The position numbers were made by a program, and so were the translations under genes. The notes under the pieces are model-generated. The model worked only from the letters and a program-made list of their open reading frames with translations, had not been told where the DNA came from and ran no database searches. DNA of 64,000 bases. Origin: Myxacorys almedinensis A. Lineage in GTDB: Bacteria > Cyanobacteriota > Cyanobacteriia > Leptolyngbyales > Leptolyngbyaceae. Shown in pieces: positions 8,088 to 19,039 of the stretch. The DNA lies in NCBI RefSeq assembly GCF_010091945.1, contig NZ_WVIE01000027.1:1-64000 (forward strand), read 5' to 3'. Numbering within the stretch: the first letter of the stretch is position 1; each line of letters opens with the position of its first letter.

Positions 8088-11000
8088 AGGAGGGGGTGTG
8101 TTTCGGCGCACCCTCTTTTTTTGGTAGAGGTTTTAGGGTGAAGGTGCGAATTTGCCAGGGTTGAATGTTGGTGGCAGCGGATTGGGGAGCGGATGTAGCA
8201 GATACCTGATTGGGACGTTCGAGGAGGTCAACGGAGTAAGCGATCGCAAGTCCGAAATCGCTTTTGAGGGTGAGGTTGGCGGGTTTGCCGTGGCATTCGT
8301 AGCAGCGCAGAATCCATGCCTCAGGGTTGTCTTCGGATTGTTTGAGAGCGGTCAGAATCAGGTTCTCGGATTGCAGATCGAGGAGTGAGCCGCCGGGTGG
8401 AAGACTGCCTTGAGATGAAGGTTGCTCGATGCTGACGGGGTGGAGGGGGTGCCTGAGGTCTTGAGCATGTCGGACGGTTTGAGCCGATTGCCAACTGCCC
8501 GCATGAGGGTAAATCGCGTAGGTGAATTCGTGATGCCCAAGATCTGCTTCTGGGTCGGGAAACTCGGAGCCTCGAAGCAAGGTGAGACGGATTTGATCGC
8601 TCTTGCAGTCGTAGCCGTGTTTGCAGTCGCTGAGAATGCTAACGCCATAATCTGACTCGCTTAAATCTGCCCAACCCAAGGCAGAGACTTCCCATTGGGC
8701 TTTTTCTTGTTCGGTTTGGGGGGTGGTGGTTCGTGCGATTGGCGTTGCCAAGCTCCGAAGGATCGCACCTCCAGCAATTTCATAAGTGGCAAAATCGGCT
8801 GCCACCGTCAGCGGAAACGCCGCTTTGACAACAACATGGCGATCGCGCCAGTCTACATGAGTCGAAATTTTTAGAACGGGTGAGTGTTGCTGAAGCATGT
8901 AGGTCTGATCAAAGATGGACTGACCAAGTTGGCGCTTGACTCGGACTCTCGATTCAAACGCGCTTTGTGCCTGGTCAATGCCGCCTTGAAAGGCTTGCTG
9001 TCCGGTTTCAATTGCTAAAAGTTTGGTAGGGGGCAAGGGATGCTGGGCGTAATTTGGGTCGATGTTCCAAGCATCCCAATATTGTCCTTCGTCTCGAAAG
9101 GCTTGGAGTTGATTGCCGGGATGGCTGAGAATTTCGCGCTGGTGTTGCTTGTCAAACAGGGTGGCTAGCTCTCCGGTGGTTGGATCGACGGTGGCACGCA
9201 AAAATTCGTTTTCTAAGACGAGCGAATCGGTCTGAAGGGGCAATGGGTGCGGCTCAGTTTCGCAAGGACAAAGCCAGTAGCAACGGTAGCCAACGGCTGG
9301 AATGTCGGCTCGAAATCCAATGAAATCGGAGTTGAGGGTGGGGTTGCAGACGTAATTTTGGTTGCCAATGGCTTCACCGCTCAAGTCGCAGATGTGCCAA
9401 TGTCGAATCATTTTGTTGGCTTGTGGAATGGAAACTTGAACAATGTCGGATCGACTCCAGTTGAGTGAGTTGAAGACGACTACAAGTTGGGCGTCTGGGT
9501 GAGGCGGCGTTGGAAGATAAATCTCGGCTGCGATCGCGCTTCGGGCATCGAGGGAAAGTTTCATGCAGCGATAGAGCGCATTTTCCCAAGCCTCGTTCGC
9601 TTCGACAAAGACTTGAGTGATTGAAGAACCCGGCAAGATATCGTGAAATTGGTTAAATAAAACTTGTTTCCAAACTTGCTCTAGTTCTATTTTTGGATAG
9701 CTGAAGGTGTGCGGCGCAACGATCGTAGCTAAGGATGACCACAGTTCGGCATCAAAAAGACATGCTTCAGAACGGCGGTTAAAGCATTTCTGATCGCCAT
9801 GGGTGGTGTAACAGCCGCGATGGAATTCTAAATAAAGCTCGTCGTTCCAAACCGGAATCGGGCTAGATGTTTGATCCATGTCACTTGAATGTTTGAGAGT
9901 CGCGATCGCATCTTGATCAGTCGTCGATGCCTCTTTCGGATGAATCGATGAGTCTTTTGGATGAATCGATGCCTCTTTTGGATGAATCGATGAGTCTTTT
10001 GGATGAATCGGTGAGTCTTTTGGGTGAATCGATGCCTCTTTTGGGTGAATCGATGCCTCTTTGGAGTTCATCGCCTTAGCATCTCGGTTCTCCAACGCTT
10101 CCAAATACTTCAACACGGTTGTAAATTTCAACGTCGGGAAAAATGGCGACTTCTGCCATCGTTGTGCAAGGGTCAGCATGTCACGGGTTGGGCCTCCTCC
10201 ATGATCTCCAACTCCTGGCAGCCAAAGCGAATGAGGTGATCCCGTTCGAGCGAACCATTCCCAGGCATAGGCAGAAAGTGCGATCGCGTCTATCCCTTCC
10301 CCGATCGGAGCCGACATCAGACTAAACACCGTGCTGCCATCGGGAGCTTGCCAATTAAAGACCTCGTAAGGATATTTGTTCGTATCATTCCAGCGAAATT
10401 TTTGAGTAATGAAGTAATCCATCCCTCCCTGCTTGAGGAGTTGAGGTAACTGCCAGTTGAAACCAAATGTATCTGGGAGCCACGCGATGCGGTTAATCTC
10501 CCCAAATTTTTCTTGGTAGTAGCGCTGACCATAGAGAATGTGCCGTGCGATCGCTTCTGCACCAATCAAATTCATCTCTGGCTCAACCCACAGTCCGCCC
10601 ACAATTTCCCAGCGTCCTTCTTTCACCCGTTCCACAATCTGGGCAAATAGCTCTGGGCGGTTTTGCTCGATCCAGTCATACAGAGCGGGGGTGGAATGAC
10701 AAAACGTGAGATCTGGAAACTCGTTTTGCAAGTTCAGAACAGATTGAAACGTGCGTTCGGCGGCTCTCCAGGTTTCTTCTACATCCCACAGCCACGCCAT
10801 ATCAAGATGAGCATGACCGACCATATAAATTGTGTGCTGTTTGATGCGGGGACTGAAGCGATGGAAGCGATCGCGCAACCTGTGCAAGGAGTGATTAAAC
10901 TGAGTGCGATCACCGACGGCTGACCACTCAAGCTGGGCGATCTGCGCTTCGACAGTCTCTAACTCTTCTGGCGCAAACGTCTCTAAATAGCGTTGCAGCA

Positions 11001-11517
11001 CCGCAAGCTCATCTGCGACAAAGCCCGGATCGATCGCGTCATAGTCCGATTCATACACCAGCCGAGACTTCATCAACCCGCCGATGTCATGTCCGGGGCT
11101 AATGAGCCGAATTCCCACCCCAACCATCTCCCCCGGAACGACCTTCTGGCTCAACACAACCCGACAGGAATGATCAAACAAATCGCCTTCCTGCACCTTT
11201 TCACCGTTGACAAACACCTCGGCAAACTCTGCCCACCACGTTAGCGCCAGGCGAAGCGTTAGCCCCTCTACCGGATAGCCCTGCACCTGCTCCGGCACAT
11301 AAAATTCTTGATAGAACCATCGCACCTTGCGCCCTTTCTCCCAAACCAGATAGCCCTTCTCATTCAGTTCAGCCTTACTAAAGAACTGAGACGGCAACTC
11401 GGTGATGCTGCCATCGCGATCGCACAGGTGCCAACCGCTCTGCACGTCGCATTGAGTCAGGCGACGCAAGCTCTCAACGACACCCGAAAAAATCGATTGA
11501 TTTACAGAGTCAGTCAT
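8047..11517 (-). CDS. GH38 alpha-mannosidase, 1156 residues
   Basis: This protein hydrolyses alpha-mannosides; the natural substrate is unknown. The GH38 zinc site is clear in HAHLDMAW (235-242), and the nucleophile region is WLPDTFGF (Asp349). The [10 protein letters not shown] segment follows. A ladder of about seven heptapeptides ([14 protein letters not shown]) occupies residues about 482-531 between the catalytic and middle domains and is encoded by a 21-bp tandem repeat. The C-terminal tail after RTFTLKP is low-complexity, is translated across the psbN terminator and ends inside psbN antisense. No signal peptide is seen. Confidence 0.93.
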   Translation of the reverse strand: MTDSVNQSIFSGVVESLRRLTQCDVQSGWHLCDRDGSITELPSQFFSKAELNEKGYLVWEKGRKVRWFYQEFYVPEQVQGYPVEGLTLRLALTWWAEFAEVFVNGEKVQEGDLFDHSCRVVLSQKVVPGEMVGVGIRLISPGHDIGGLMKSRLVYESDYDAIDPGFVADELAVLQRYLETFAPEELETVEAQIAQLEWSAVGDRTQFNHSLHRLRDRFHRFSPRIKQHTIYMVGHAHLDMAWLWDVEETWRAAERTFQSVLNLQNEFPDLTFCHSTPALYDWIEQNRPELFAQIVERVKEGRWEIVGGLWVEPEMNLIGAEAIARHILYGQRYYQEKFGEINRIAWLPDTFGFNWQLPQLLKQGGMDYFITQKFRWNDTNKYPYEVFNWQAPDGSTVFSLMSAPIGEGIDAIALSAYAWEWFARTGSPHSLWLPGVGDHGGGPTRDMLTLAQRWQKSPFFPTLKFTTVLKYLEALENRDAKAMNSKEASIHPKEASIHPKDSPIHPKDSSIHPKEASIHPKDSSIHPKEASTTDQDAIATLKHSSDMDQTSSPIPVWNDELYLEFHRGCYTTHGDQKCFNRRSEACLFDAELWSSLATIVAPHTFSYPKIELEQVWKQVLFNQFHDILPGSSITQVFVEANEAWENALYRCMKLSLDARSAIAAEIYLPTPPHPDAQLVVVFNSLNWSRSDIVQVSIPQANKMIRHWHICDLSGEAIGNQNYVCNPTLNSDFIGFRADIPAVGYRCYWLCPCETEPHPLPLQTDSLVLENEFLRATVDPTTGELATLFDKQHQREILSHPGNQLQAFRDEGQYWDAWNIDPNYAQHPLPPTKLLAIETGQQAFQGGIDQAQSAFESRVRVKRQLGQSIFDQTYMLQQHSPVLKISTHVDWRDRHVVVKAAFPLTVAADFATYEIAGGAILRSLATPIARTTTPQTEQEKAQWEVSALGWADLSESDYGVSILSDCKHGYDCKSDQIRLTLLRGSEFPDPEADLGHHEFTYAIYPHAGSWQSAQTVRHAQDLRHPLHPVSIEQPSSQGSLPPGGSLLDLQSENLILTALKQSEDNPEAWILRCYECHGKPANLTLKSDFGLAIAYSVDLLERPNQVSATSAPQSAATNIQPWQIRTFTLKPLPKKEGAPKHTPSSSPHDPQTDHPTP
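8092..8122 (+). terminator. Terminator after psbN
   Basis: A stem of about nine pairs (GGGGGTGTG with CGCACCCTC, including wobble pairs), loop TTTCGG, then seven or more T. The opposite strand is read through by the mannosidase reading frame. Confidence 0.8.
9926..10072. repeat. 21-bp tandem repeat inside the mannosidase gene
   Basis: Seven units of 21 bp (GATGCCTCTTTTGGATGAATC and variants with GATGAGTC in place of GATGCCTC), in frame, so copy-number change would alter the protein by whole heptapeptides. The last unit is degenerate. Confidence 0.95.
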
Positions 11518-11566
11518 ATATGATAAAAAGGCGCTACAGTGACGAGCAAATCGTCCCCCTAAGTCT

Positions 11567-13318
11567 ATGGCTTCTCATGGTCGCTATCAAAGTCATCTCC
11601 TCAGCTTCGTGTCACGCCAACGACAGAAGCTAGCCGGTAGAGCAAGCGTGGCGTTGAGACAGGCAAAACTGGCAACGCTCTGGAGCGCTCAGATTTTGCT
11701 CTATCCCGTGTATGCCGCCTATCAAACAACCCGCCTGATCGGACGCCAACTGAAACAGACGGTAGAACGAGTGCGGGTGAGTTTGAAACTGGGTCAAGCC
11801 TCCTCTAGGGCAACACCAGAGCGCTTCGAGATTGATACGCCGATTTACCAAGTGTTGGCGGCGGTTAAGCACATCGTCCATCCTGACCTGCACGAACCTA
11901 AAGTCCACGTCGAGAAGCCGCGCTGGAACGTGGGGTTTCTCCGGCTTCCGGTCACAGCGGTTCGCCGCTTGCTGTCGCCTGAGTCGGTGAACCTTTCCAA
12001 TGCGCTGGCAGAGGTTTCCCCAGCACCGCTAACGCTGGCGTCTCCTGCGATTTCACCCCAAACGGCTGAACCCAAAACTGCCCCATCGCGGCTGCCCATT
12101 CAAGCGATCGCATCTCTGCTACAAACTCGAAGCCTCGTTCTCATTCTCAACGGCAACGTAATTTTCGATATTCTCACGCCCGACCAACAGCACACGATCG
12201 AACAACGCATTATTTTTGAGCTTGCCCTATCTCGGCACTGGTATAAAAAACAACACTTAAGTGCTCGATCGACTTCTCCCTTGCCGCTTCCTAGCGATCG
12301 CTCTACACTGATCGCACCGGTTCGGGTCTTTCGGCAATTAATGGTCTGGGTGCAGACTGGCCCGGTTGCGATCGCAACCAACTTGTTCCAAGAATCGGCA
12401 CTCATTCCAACCCACACCTCCGACGGAACCCTCATCCAATCTGCTCGTGAATTAGATTGGTTTGCGCCCAATATCAGTGGATCAGATGTTAGATCGGACG
12501 TTCAGGTTTGGCACCTAATTCCGCGATCGCTGCCAAGCTCTAGAGACCTGAAAACCGCCTTCGGTCAGCTTCCCAAATGGTCAGATTTAGAAGCCTTAGT
12601 GTGGGCAGCCATTCATTACTTCTTTGGCACACCAGAACGGCACTTTGCAGCATCGTATCCCTCCCTTTCTGGCACAGCAGATTCATCTCCTCATCTAGCC
12701 ACGGCGCAACCGCGCTCCAATTGGCTATCGTGGTCAGACGTGTTTGATCGTCCGCCCCTGCCTCCGAGAAAACTCTCCCAAACCGTTGCCATTGCTCAAC
12801 CCGAACCGTTTCTTCAGATGAGGTCTGGGGAGGGTGCTACATTCCCGCTCGATCCTCCTTCTAGACTGGGCGTTGCTCTGCCACCCCAACCCAAAATCTC
12901 ACTGGGACAATCCTTTAAACGATGGCTACAGCGCCACTTTAGCTCTCAAACCTCGGTTGTGGTGCACCACCCTTCTGAGCCAGTTGAGGGAGAAATTGAA
13001 CGTTCTGATCTCAGCTTTGTCAATCCTTCAGAGATAGATAGAGTCAATAGACGCGATCGCCAACGTCAGTCTGCCCGCGTTAGCATCAATGCCACTCTAC
13101 CCCTCGATCTGCCCCCATCTGCCGACGCTAAGAGCGTAGAAGTCCACACCCCTGACTCCCCAACTCACAGCCCCGATTGGATCGATACCGTCGCGATCGC
13201 GACCGGATATGTCAAATCGCCATTTCAGAAAATTATGGGCTGGCTCGATAGGGTAGTCTCATGGGTCGAAGCAACCCTGATTGCAGGGTGGAACTGGCTT
13301 ACGGGCAAGAAATCGTAA
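11567..13318 (+). CDS. Hypothetical protein, 583 residues
   Basis: I do not recognise a family. The first 80 residues are basic with an amphipathic or weakly hydrophobic stretch (LWSAQILLYPVYAAY). Residues about 185-225 form a conserved-looking block (SLVLILNGNVIFDILTPDQQ), followed by long Pro/Ser/Arg-rich low-complexity regions. The C-terminus contains two Trp-rich amphipathic helices (KIMGWLDRVVSWVEATLIAGWNWL) that might associate with a membrane. It is divergent from the mannosidase, with about 50 bp between them. Confidence 0.75.
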   Translation: MASHGRYQSHLLSFVSRQRQKLAGRASVALRQAKLATLWSAQILLYPVYAAYQTTRLIGRQLKQTVERVRVSLKLGQASSRATPERFEIDTPIYQVLAAVKHIVHPDLHEPKVHVEKPRWNVGFLRLPVTAVRRLLSPESVNLSNALAEVSPAPLTLASPAISPQTAEPKTAPSRLPIQAIASLLQTRSLVLILNGNVIFDILTPDQQHTIEQRIIFELALSRHWYKKQHLSARSTSPLPLPSDRSTLIAPVRVFRQLMVWVQTGPVAIATNLFQESALIPTHTSDGTLIQSARELDWFAPNISGSDVRSDVQVWHLIPRSLPSSRDLKTAFGQLPKWSDLEALVWAAIHYFFGTPERHFAASYPSLSGTADSSPHLATAQPRSNWLSWSDVFDRPPLPPRKLSQTVAIAQPEPFLQMRSGEGATFPLDPPSRLGVALPPQPKISLGQSFKRWLQRHFSSQTSVVVHHPSEPVEGEIERSDLSFVNPSEIDRVNRRDRQRQSARVSINATLPLDLPPSADAKSVEVHTPDSPTHSPDWIDTVAIATGYVKSPFQKIMGWLDRVVSWVEATLIAGWNWLTGKKS

Positions 13319-13414
13319 GCGATAAAAACAGGACAGCACTCCTGTAAGATATATAAATGCTTACCGTTTAGACGGAATTTAAAAGCCTTTCATAACCCCT
13401 GGAGTTATTCAGTT

Positions 13415-13531
13415 ATGATCACGCTCAAGATCGTTGTTTACATTACCGTGGCGTTTTTTGTCGGTATATTTATTTTTGGCTTTTTGTCAAACGACCCCTC
13501 ACGAAACCCCAACCGCAGAGACCTAGAATGA
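13415..13531 (+). CDS. psbI: Photosystem II reaction-centre protein PsbI
   Basis: A 38-residue single-helix subunit next to D1. The sequence [20 protein letters not shown] leads into [12 protein letters not shown] and ends RRDLE, matching PsbI in length and pattern. GGAG lies ten bases upstream of the ATG. It is monocistronic, with a terminator 25 bp downstream. Confidence 0.96.
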   Translation: MITLKIVVYITVAFFVGIFIFGFLSNDPSRNPNRRDLE

Positions 13532-13555
13532 TTTATCCTCGGCGTTCGAGGTGTT

Positions 13556-13581
13556 GGGGGCAGTTCATCTGCCCTCTTTTT
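13556..13581 (+). terminator. Terminator of psbI
   Basis: Stem GGGCAG/CTGCCC with loop TTCAT, followed by TC and five T. Confidence 0.85.
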
Positions 13582-13964
13582 GTGAATTGCTTCTTTTTGT
13601 GAATTTCGCGATCGGCGCTAAGTCTAAACTTTAATCTACACGGTTTTGCTAATCCTAAATTGCCGTTGGAACTTTGCCTAACTCTCACAGTCTGTCATTT
13701 CTAACGGTCTAACTTCTGTGGAGTTGGTTCGGCAAAATTTGCACCTGCGATCGCGCATTAACAATTACTAACACCGACGCACTATATCTCGGAAGACCTG
13801 ACCCCTAGCCTCTCTCTTGAACAGAAGCGGTTGGAGAAAAGCTTCGACCCACCGCTTCAGACAGAGGGCAGTCTTCAAAGGCGTCCGTCCTAATTCAACT
13901 TATTCAGTTTCTGGCTGCCATTTTGCAGCCCATAAATTACGACTTAGACCTTACAAATTGTTCT
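13582..13964 (+). other. Leader region of the DUF3769 gene
   Basis: No convincing gene is seen in these 380 bp. A frame on the plus strand (from 13817) overlaps the following gene and has no protein-like features. No clear promoter motif can be assigned. Confidence 0.5.
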
Positions 13965-16271
13965 ATGCCCTATCCGGTTCCGCCCCCAGAGCCTCCTGCA
14001 ATTCCTGCGGATGTGCGTCCAGCAATCAGCGCCCTGCCCGCCACCGAAGGAACTGTACGTCCCTCCGCTCCCTCGGTGAATCCGGTTACATCCTCTCCTA
14101 TTTCTGCTGCCGATGTCATGCGCTCCTTCGGGCAAAACCCAGCCTCTAGACAACCCCCAGTGCTGGCGCAACCCTCTCCCCCAGAACCATCTCCCATCCC
14201 CCTTTCCCAGTGGAAGAGAACAGCCGTGCTTCAGAGCGCAGCGGCTCTAAAAGATGCTTCAACCCTTGCCCAAACTACGCCTTCTACGCCCCTCCCTCCA
14301 GAACAGCCTCCCACACCGCCAAGCCCCGCTCAGCCGCCTGCACCAGCAACGCCCACTCCGGCACCGAGTCCCGCACCGACTACGCCCACCCCTGCCCCCA
14401 TCCCTACCGAGCAACTCAATAACCAAGGATTTTTAGAGCTAAGAGCCGATCGACAAGACTACGATACTCGTCGCCAAATTTTCACCGCAGAAGGCAACGT
14501 TTCTCTGCGCTTTCGAGGAGCGCTGATCACCGCCGATCGCTTGCAAGCCAATCTCCTCAACCGGCTTACCGTTGCCGAAGGAAACGTTGTGCTAACGCGA
14601 GGGGAACAGGTGCTGCGCGGGCAACGCTTTCGCTACAACCTGATTCAAGAAGAAGGAACCATCGAGCAGGCGAGCGGCGAAATCTACTTGCCCACGTCTC
14701 AAACTGACTTCAACCCCAACCTCCCTACAGACATCACCGCTGGCTCTATTCCACGAGGGTCACTTGGCGATCGCTTAACGGCTAATCAACCCCCGCAGCA
14801 AGTCACCCGCCAAGGCACCGTCGGCGTTACCCTCGGTTCACGGCGAACGGCAGGCGGCGTTGCCTCAATTCCTGAAACAGGGGGCACCATTAGCCGTCTG
14901 CGGTTTGAAGCCGATCAAATTGCGTTCTACCCCGAAGGCTGGCAAGCGCGGAGTGTCCGCATTACCAACGATCCGTTCTCCCCGCCAGAGCTTGAATTGC
15001 GGACTGACCTTGCTCAACTAACCCGCCTGTCTCCCCTACGCGACGAACTTCGAGCCACGCGCCCCCGTCTCGTTTTCGATCAAGGATTCTCGCTGCCTCT
15101 GCTGCGAAATCGAGTCATCTTAGATCGCAACGAGCGCCAAGCTACAGGCATTGGATTTGGAATCGATGGCGACGATCGCGGCGGGGTGTTTCTCGAACGA
15201 AGTATTGATGTTTTGCCTCCCGGCCCCATTCAATTTACCGTAACACCTCAGTTTTATGTGCAGCGAGCCGTGCAGGGGGGCAATGGGCTAGCGGATTTGT
15301 TTGGGGTAAGAACGCAGGTATCGGCTCCTCTATCGCCCCGAACTGCTGTTCGAGGCGATGCCATACTGACTAGTTTTGATCTCGGCAAAATTGAAGATAA
15401 CCTGCGCGGCAGCCTGAGAGCGCAGCAGTTGATCGGTACCCACACGCTGAGTTTAGAAGCGAGCTACCGCGATCGCTTATTCAACAATTCTCTCGGTTTC
15501 CAAGATGTCCAAAGTAGCGTCGGCGCATTGTTCTATTCCCCCACGATTGCCCTTGGCAACACGGGCATCAATGCGAGCTACCAAGTCGGCTATCAGTTTG
15601 TCAATGCAGACACCGACCGACCAGAACTCCTCCCTGCCGATCGCCGCAACAACCGAGTTAGCCTCAGCCGCTTTCAAGCCAGCGCTGCTCTGAGCCGAGG
15701 TTTTTTGCTCTGGCGCGGACAAGGCTTACCCCCAACCGCCACCGAAGGACTGCGCTATTCCCCGGTTCCCGTTGTGCCCTACATCGCAGTGGGGACGGGC
15801 GTAACAGGCGTCACCTCGGCTTATAGCAATGGGGATGTGCAAAATAGCTTGAATGCAACGGTGAGCTTGCTCGGACAGTTTGGCAACTTTTCCCGTCCCT
15901 TTTTGGATTACACTGCCTTTAATATCTCGTACACCCAAGCCTTCCGCGATGGGTCATCGCCGTTTTTGTTTGATCGCATTGCCGACGATCGCATCCTCTC
16001 TGCCGGAATTAGTCAACAAATTTACGGACCGTTTCGGTTTGGGTTTCAAACGAGTTACAACGTGCAAACGGGGCGAGAAATCAGCACTGACTATATTCTG
16101 GAATATAGCCGCCGCACCTATAGTGTGGCGTTGCGCTACAACCCTGTTTTACAGCTTGGCTCGATCAATTTACAGATTAGCGATTTTAACTGGACAGGCG
16201 GCGGCAATCAACCGTTTGAAGGAAGTGGTGTCAGACCGGTGCAGGGGGGGGTACGACAATTGCCAGAATAA
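13965..16271 (+). CDS. LptD/OstA-like outer-membrane protein (DUF3769)
   Basis: This 768-residue protein is a cyanobacterial counterpart of LPS-assembly proteins. A Pro-rich N-terminal region (about 1-150, with PTPAPSPAPTTPTPAP) precedes an OstA/LptA-like domain (LELRADRQDYDTRRQIFTAEGNV, then LITADRLQANL and AEGNVVLTRG). A long C-terminal region of alternating strands follows (VTPQFYVQRA, YQVGYQFVNAD, FGFQTSYNVQTG), as expected of a beta-barrel. The frame extends to a TTG at 13923; ATG 13965 (MPYPVPPPEPP) is preferred. No classical signal peptide is visible, which is odd for an exported protein. Confidence 0.8.
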   Translation: MPYPVPPPEPPAIPADVRPAISALPATEGTVRPSAPSVNPVTSSPISAADVMRSFGQNPASRQPPVLAQPSPPEPSPIPLSQWKRTAVLQSAAALKDASTLAQTTPSTPLPPEQPPTPPSPAQPPAPATPTPAPSPAPTTPTPAPIPTEQLNNQGFLELRADRQDYDTRRQIFTAEGNVSLRFRGALITADRLQANLLNRLTVAEGNVVLTRGEQVLRGQRFRYNLIQEEGTIEQASGEIYLPTSQTDFNPNLPTDITAGSIPRGSLGDRLTANQPPQQVTRQGTVGVTLGSRRTAGGVASIPETGGTISRLRFEADQIAFYPEGWQARSVRITNDPFSPPELELRTDLAQLTRLSPLRDELRATRPRLVFDQGFSLPLLRNRVILDRNERQATGIGFGIDGDDRGGVFLERSIDVLPPGPIQFTVTPQFYVQRAVQGGNGLADLFGVRTQVSAPLSPRTAVRGDAILTSFDLGKIEDNLRGSLRAQQLIGTHTLSLEASYRDRLFNNSLGFQDVQSSVGALFYSPTIALGNTGINASYQVGYQFVNADTDRPELLPADRRNNRVSLSRFQASAALSRGFLLWRGQGLPPTATEGLRYSPVPVVPYIAVGTGVTGVTSAYSNGDVQNSLNATVSLLGQFGNFSRPFLDYTAFNISYTQAFRDGSSPFLFDRIADDRILSAGISQQIYGPFRFGFQTSYNVQTGREISTDYILEYSRRTYSVALRYNPVLQLGSINLQISDFNWTGGGNQPFEGSGVRPVQGGVRQLPE

Positions 16272-16469
16272 GATCCCTCGATTCAAACCATTCATTAAAA
16301 CCATCCTGGGTGGCGCTGAGGAGGAAACTCTTCAGACCAGGCTTGGCAGGATCACTCTCCCGATAATTGCCAATTTTACAAGGGCTGACATAATTAAAAT
16401 CATACGAAAAAAGAAAGAAACAGTGTTTCTGCTGTCTCCTTCGACCTTTTGCTTTTTGAAAAATGGCTT

Positions 16470-17390
16470 ATGACAAACTTGGTAAAAGGAACGGTTGAAG
16501 ATCGAACCGCGATCGCCCATGCCATCGATCTTCTCACCCACTACAGCTTTGACCTAGACGGTCACAGCGCGGCGCAACTGCTCGATCGCTGGTTGCGCGA
16601 CTATGCGCCAGGGTGGATTCGGTGGGCAGTCATCGAAGCCCTATACCAAGGACGCTACAAAGCTGTGTCGGTCGAGCAGATTTTGAAACTGTGGCAGCGC
16701 CGCCAGCAGCCGCTTTACCACTTTAGCTACGAGTTTGAGCGGCTGGTGTGTCACAAGTTTCCCCGCAATCTCGCTCAATCGATCCGCCGCCCCGCCCCGC
16801 CTGCCTCTGGGCCGATAGCGCTTCCAGAAGCCGCCATCTTGCCAGCGCTGCCTGCCGCCAACCCACCCCTAGAAGTTGAGCCATTCAAGCCGCCTACGTG
16901 GTCTGCGTTGGCAGAGCAAATGCAGCACGAGGAGTTGCTCCATTCACCGGCGATCGAGCAGAAACCGATCACTGCGGAGCCGCCCGATCTGCCCATTGCC
17001 CCTCGCAACAGTCTGTCAGAGGTGGCTGAAGCCCTGCCCTTGCGATCGGTTGCCCAGAGGCAAGCTGGCATGGATGCCCTCATTGATCAGGCGGCAACTA
17101 GTGTGAATGCCTCTACAGAAGCTGGAAAAACTAAGGTGTTGATGGAAGAAGCGCGGCATAGAATTCAGGCAGAACGCTCTGAAAAATCGGAGCCGGATCT
17201 GCCCGGTGCCCCCAACCCGGCAGACGATGCGATGAGCGCTCTTGGCGAGACTAAACCCGTGCTGCCTTCTGATGAAGCCGCGATCGCAGACGATGCCCAT
17301 CTCCCGATTCACCAATTTACCCCGGCTGCCGATGGCTCAGATTTTCACAGCAAACTAAGAGCCGTCGCCGATCAAGACCTGCGATCGTAA
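16470..17390 (+). CDS. Conserved hypothetical protein, 306 residues
   Basis: Residues 1-110 form a folded-looking conserved region (RTAIAHAIDLLTHYSFDLDG, RWLRDYAPGWIRWAVIEALY, YEFERLVCHKF). The rest is Pro/Ala-rich and probably disordered. I do not recognise a function. ATG 16470 (MTNLVKG) is preferred over 16449 because the extra seven residues lie in the intergenic spacer. It precedes fabI by 80 bp on the same strand. Confidence 0.75.
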   Translation: MTNLVKGTVEDRTAIAHAIDLLTHYSFDLDGHSAAQLLDRWLRDYAPGWIRWAVIEALYQGRYKAVSVEQILKLWQRRQQPLYHFSYEFERLVCHKFPRNLAQSIRRPAPPASGPIALPEAAILPALPAANPPLEVEPFKPPTWSALAEQMQHEELLHSPAIEQKPITAEPPDLPIAPRNSLSEVAEALPLRSVAQRQAGMDALIDQAATSVNASTEAGKTKVLMEEARHRIQAERSEKSEPDLPGAPNPADDAMSALGETKPVLPSDEAAIADDAHLPIHQFTPAADGSDFHSKLRAVADQDLRS

Positions 17391-17470
17391 GCCCAAGTAG
17401 CCCCTAGCGGTTATTTTCACCTCTCATCCCTTTCCTGCTATTCTCGTAAATGCCCTCAATGTAGACTGTC

Positions 17471-18268
17471 ATGCTAGACCTGACTGGAAAAAATGCCCTC
17501 GTAACGGGGATCGCAAACAATCGCTCGATCGCGTGGGGCATTGCACAACAGTTACACAAAGCAGGCGCTAATCTTGGCATCACCTACTTGCCCGATGACA
17601 AAGGCAAGATGGAGAAAAAAGTAGCAGAACTGGTAGAGCCGCTACAGCCGAGTTTGTTTCTGCCGCTCAATGTGCAAGACGAAGCGCAGGTACACTCCAC
17701 GTTTGAGGCTGTGGGTAACACCTGGGGCACGTTGGATAGCTTGATCCATTGCCTCGCGTTTGCCAATCGCGATGATCTCACAGGCGAGTTTAGCAGCACC
17801 AGTCGCGCCGGGTTTACCACTGCTCTCGATATCAGTGCCTATTCCCTGATTCAGATGGCAAGTGCCGCAAAACCCTTGATGACCCAAGGTGGCAGCATCG
17901 TCACCCTGACTTATTTGGGTGGCGTCAAGGTGATTCCCAACTACAACGTGATGGGCATTGCCAAGGCGGCCCTGGAAATGAACGTCCGCTATCTCGCGTC
18001 GGAACTCGGTCAGAGCAATATTCGCGTTAATGCAATTTCAGCAGGTCCTATCCGCACGTTGGCTTCGTCTGCGGTGGGTGGCATTCTCGACATGATTCAC
18101 CATGTTGAAGAAGTCGCGCCGTTGCGTCGCACTGTGAGCCAAACCGAGGTTGGCAATACGGCTGCATTCCTCTGTAGTGACCTGTCGAGCGGTATCACAG
18201 GGCAAGTGATCTACGTCGATGCGGGGTACGAAATTATGGGCATGAGCGGCGCGCAGGCATCGTCGTGA
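17471..18268 (+). CDS. fabI: Enoyl-[acyl-carrier-protein] reductase (NADH)
   Basis: FabI catalyses the last reduction of each fatty-acid elongation cycle. The 265-residue SDR protein has the atypical nucleotide motif GIANNRSIAWGIA, and the catalytic Tyr and Lys in YNVMGIAKAALE. It also shows RVNAISAGPIRTLASSAVGG and the C-terminal GQVIYVDAGYEIMG. Length is normal. hisB follows in the same direction after 138 bp. Confidence 0.97.
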   Translation: MLDLTGKNALVTGIANNRSIAWGIAQQLHKAGANLGITYLPDDKGKMEKKVAELVEPLQPSLFLPLNVQDEAQVHSTFEAVGNTWGTLDSLIHCLAFANRDDLTGEFSSTSRAGFTTALDISAYSLIQMASAAKPLMTQGGSIVTLTYLGGVKVIPNYNVMGIAKAALEMNVRYLASELGQSNIRVNAISAGPIRTLASSAVGGILDMIHHVEEVAPLRRTVSQTEVGNTAAFLCSDLSSGITGQVIYVDAGYEIMGMSGAQASS

Positions 18269-18406
18269 TCCAATTTTCTCAGCGATCGCACGCTCAACCC
18301 TTTGAGAACAGAGCGAGAATCAGGTCATGTGAAAAATAGGTTGATAGAAGCGATCGCAACGCCCTAGCATAGGCACTATAACGTTCTTTTTTATAGTGCG
18401 ATCGCG

Positions 18407-19039
18407 ATGCAAACTAGTGACCGTCCTCAAGTCATTCCCAGCGCAACCCTGGCTCGAACCGCGTCTGTCAGTCGCAAAACGGGCGAGACGGATGTGCATG
18501 TCAGCCTCAACTTAGATGGAACCGGGCGATGCGTTGCCAACACGGGCATTCCCTTTCTCAATCACATGCTGCATCAGATTGCATCCCACGGCTTGATCGA
18601 TTTAGACGTGCAGGCAACGGGCGATATTGAGATCGACGATCACCACACCAATGAAGATGTGGGCATCACGCTGGGCATGGCATTTGCCAAAGCCCTAAGC
18701 GATCGCAAGGGCATTGTTCGCTTTGGTCATTTTGTGGCACCCCTCGACGAATCGTTGGTTCAAGTGGCGCTCGATTTTTCTGGGCGTCCGCATCTGAGCT
18801 ATGGATTAGAGATTCCGACGCAGCGAGTCGGAACCTACGATACACAATTAATTCGTGAATTTTTTGTGGCGATTGTGAATCATTCGCAAATGACGCTGCA
18901 CCTTCGGCAACTTGACGGCATCAATTCCCATCATATTATTGAGGCGACGTTCAAGGCATTCGCGCGATCGCTGCGAATGGCGGTGGAAATTGATCCACGG
19001 CGCGCCCATGAAATTCCAAGTTCAAAAGGTGTTTTATAG
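18407..19039 (+). CDS. hisB: Imidazoleglycerol-phosphate dehydratase
   Basis: This enzyme carries out the sixth step of histidine synthesis. It is 210 residues with the metal-binding motifs [14 protein letters not shown] and [18 protein letters not shown], plus [18 protein letters not shown] near the start. It is the monofunctional form, without a phosphatase domain. Its TAG overlaps the GTG start of the next gene by one base (translational coupling possible). Confidence 0.98.
   Translation: MQTSDRPQVIPSATLARTASVSRKTGETDVHVSLNLDGTGRCVANTGIPFLNHMLHQIASHGLIDLDVQATGDIEIDDHHTNEDVGITLGMAFAKALSDRKGIVRFGHFVAPLDESLVQVALDFSGRPHLSYGLEIPTQRVGTYDTQLIREFFVAIVNHSQMTLHLRQLDGINSHHIIEATFKAFARSLRMAVEIDPRRAHEIPSSKGVL

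Noticed and set aside
13817-14149. Plus-strand open frame of 110 codons before and over the DUF3769 gene
   Set aside because: It overlaps the strong coding frame that begins at 13965 and has no protein-like motif.
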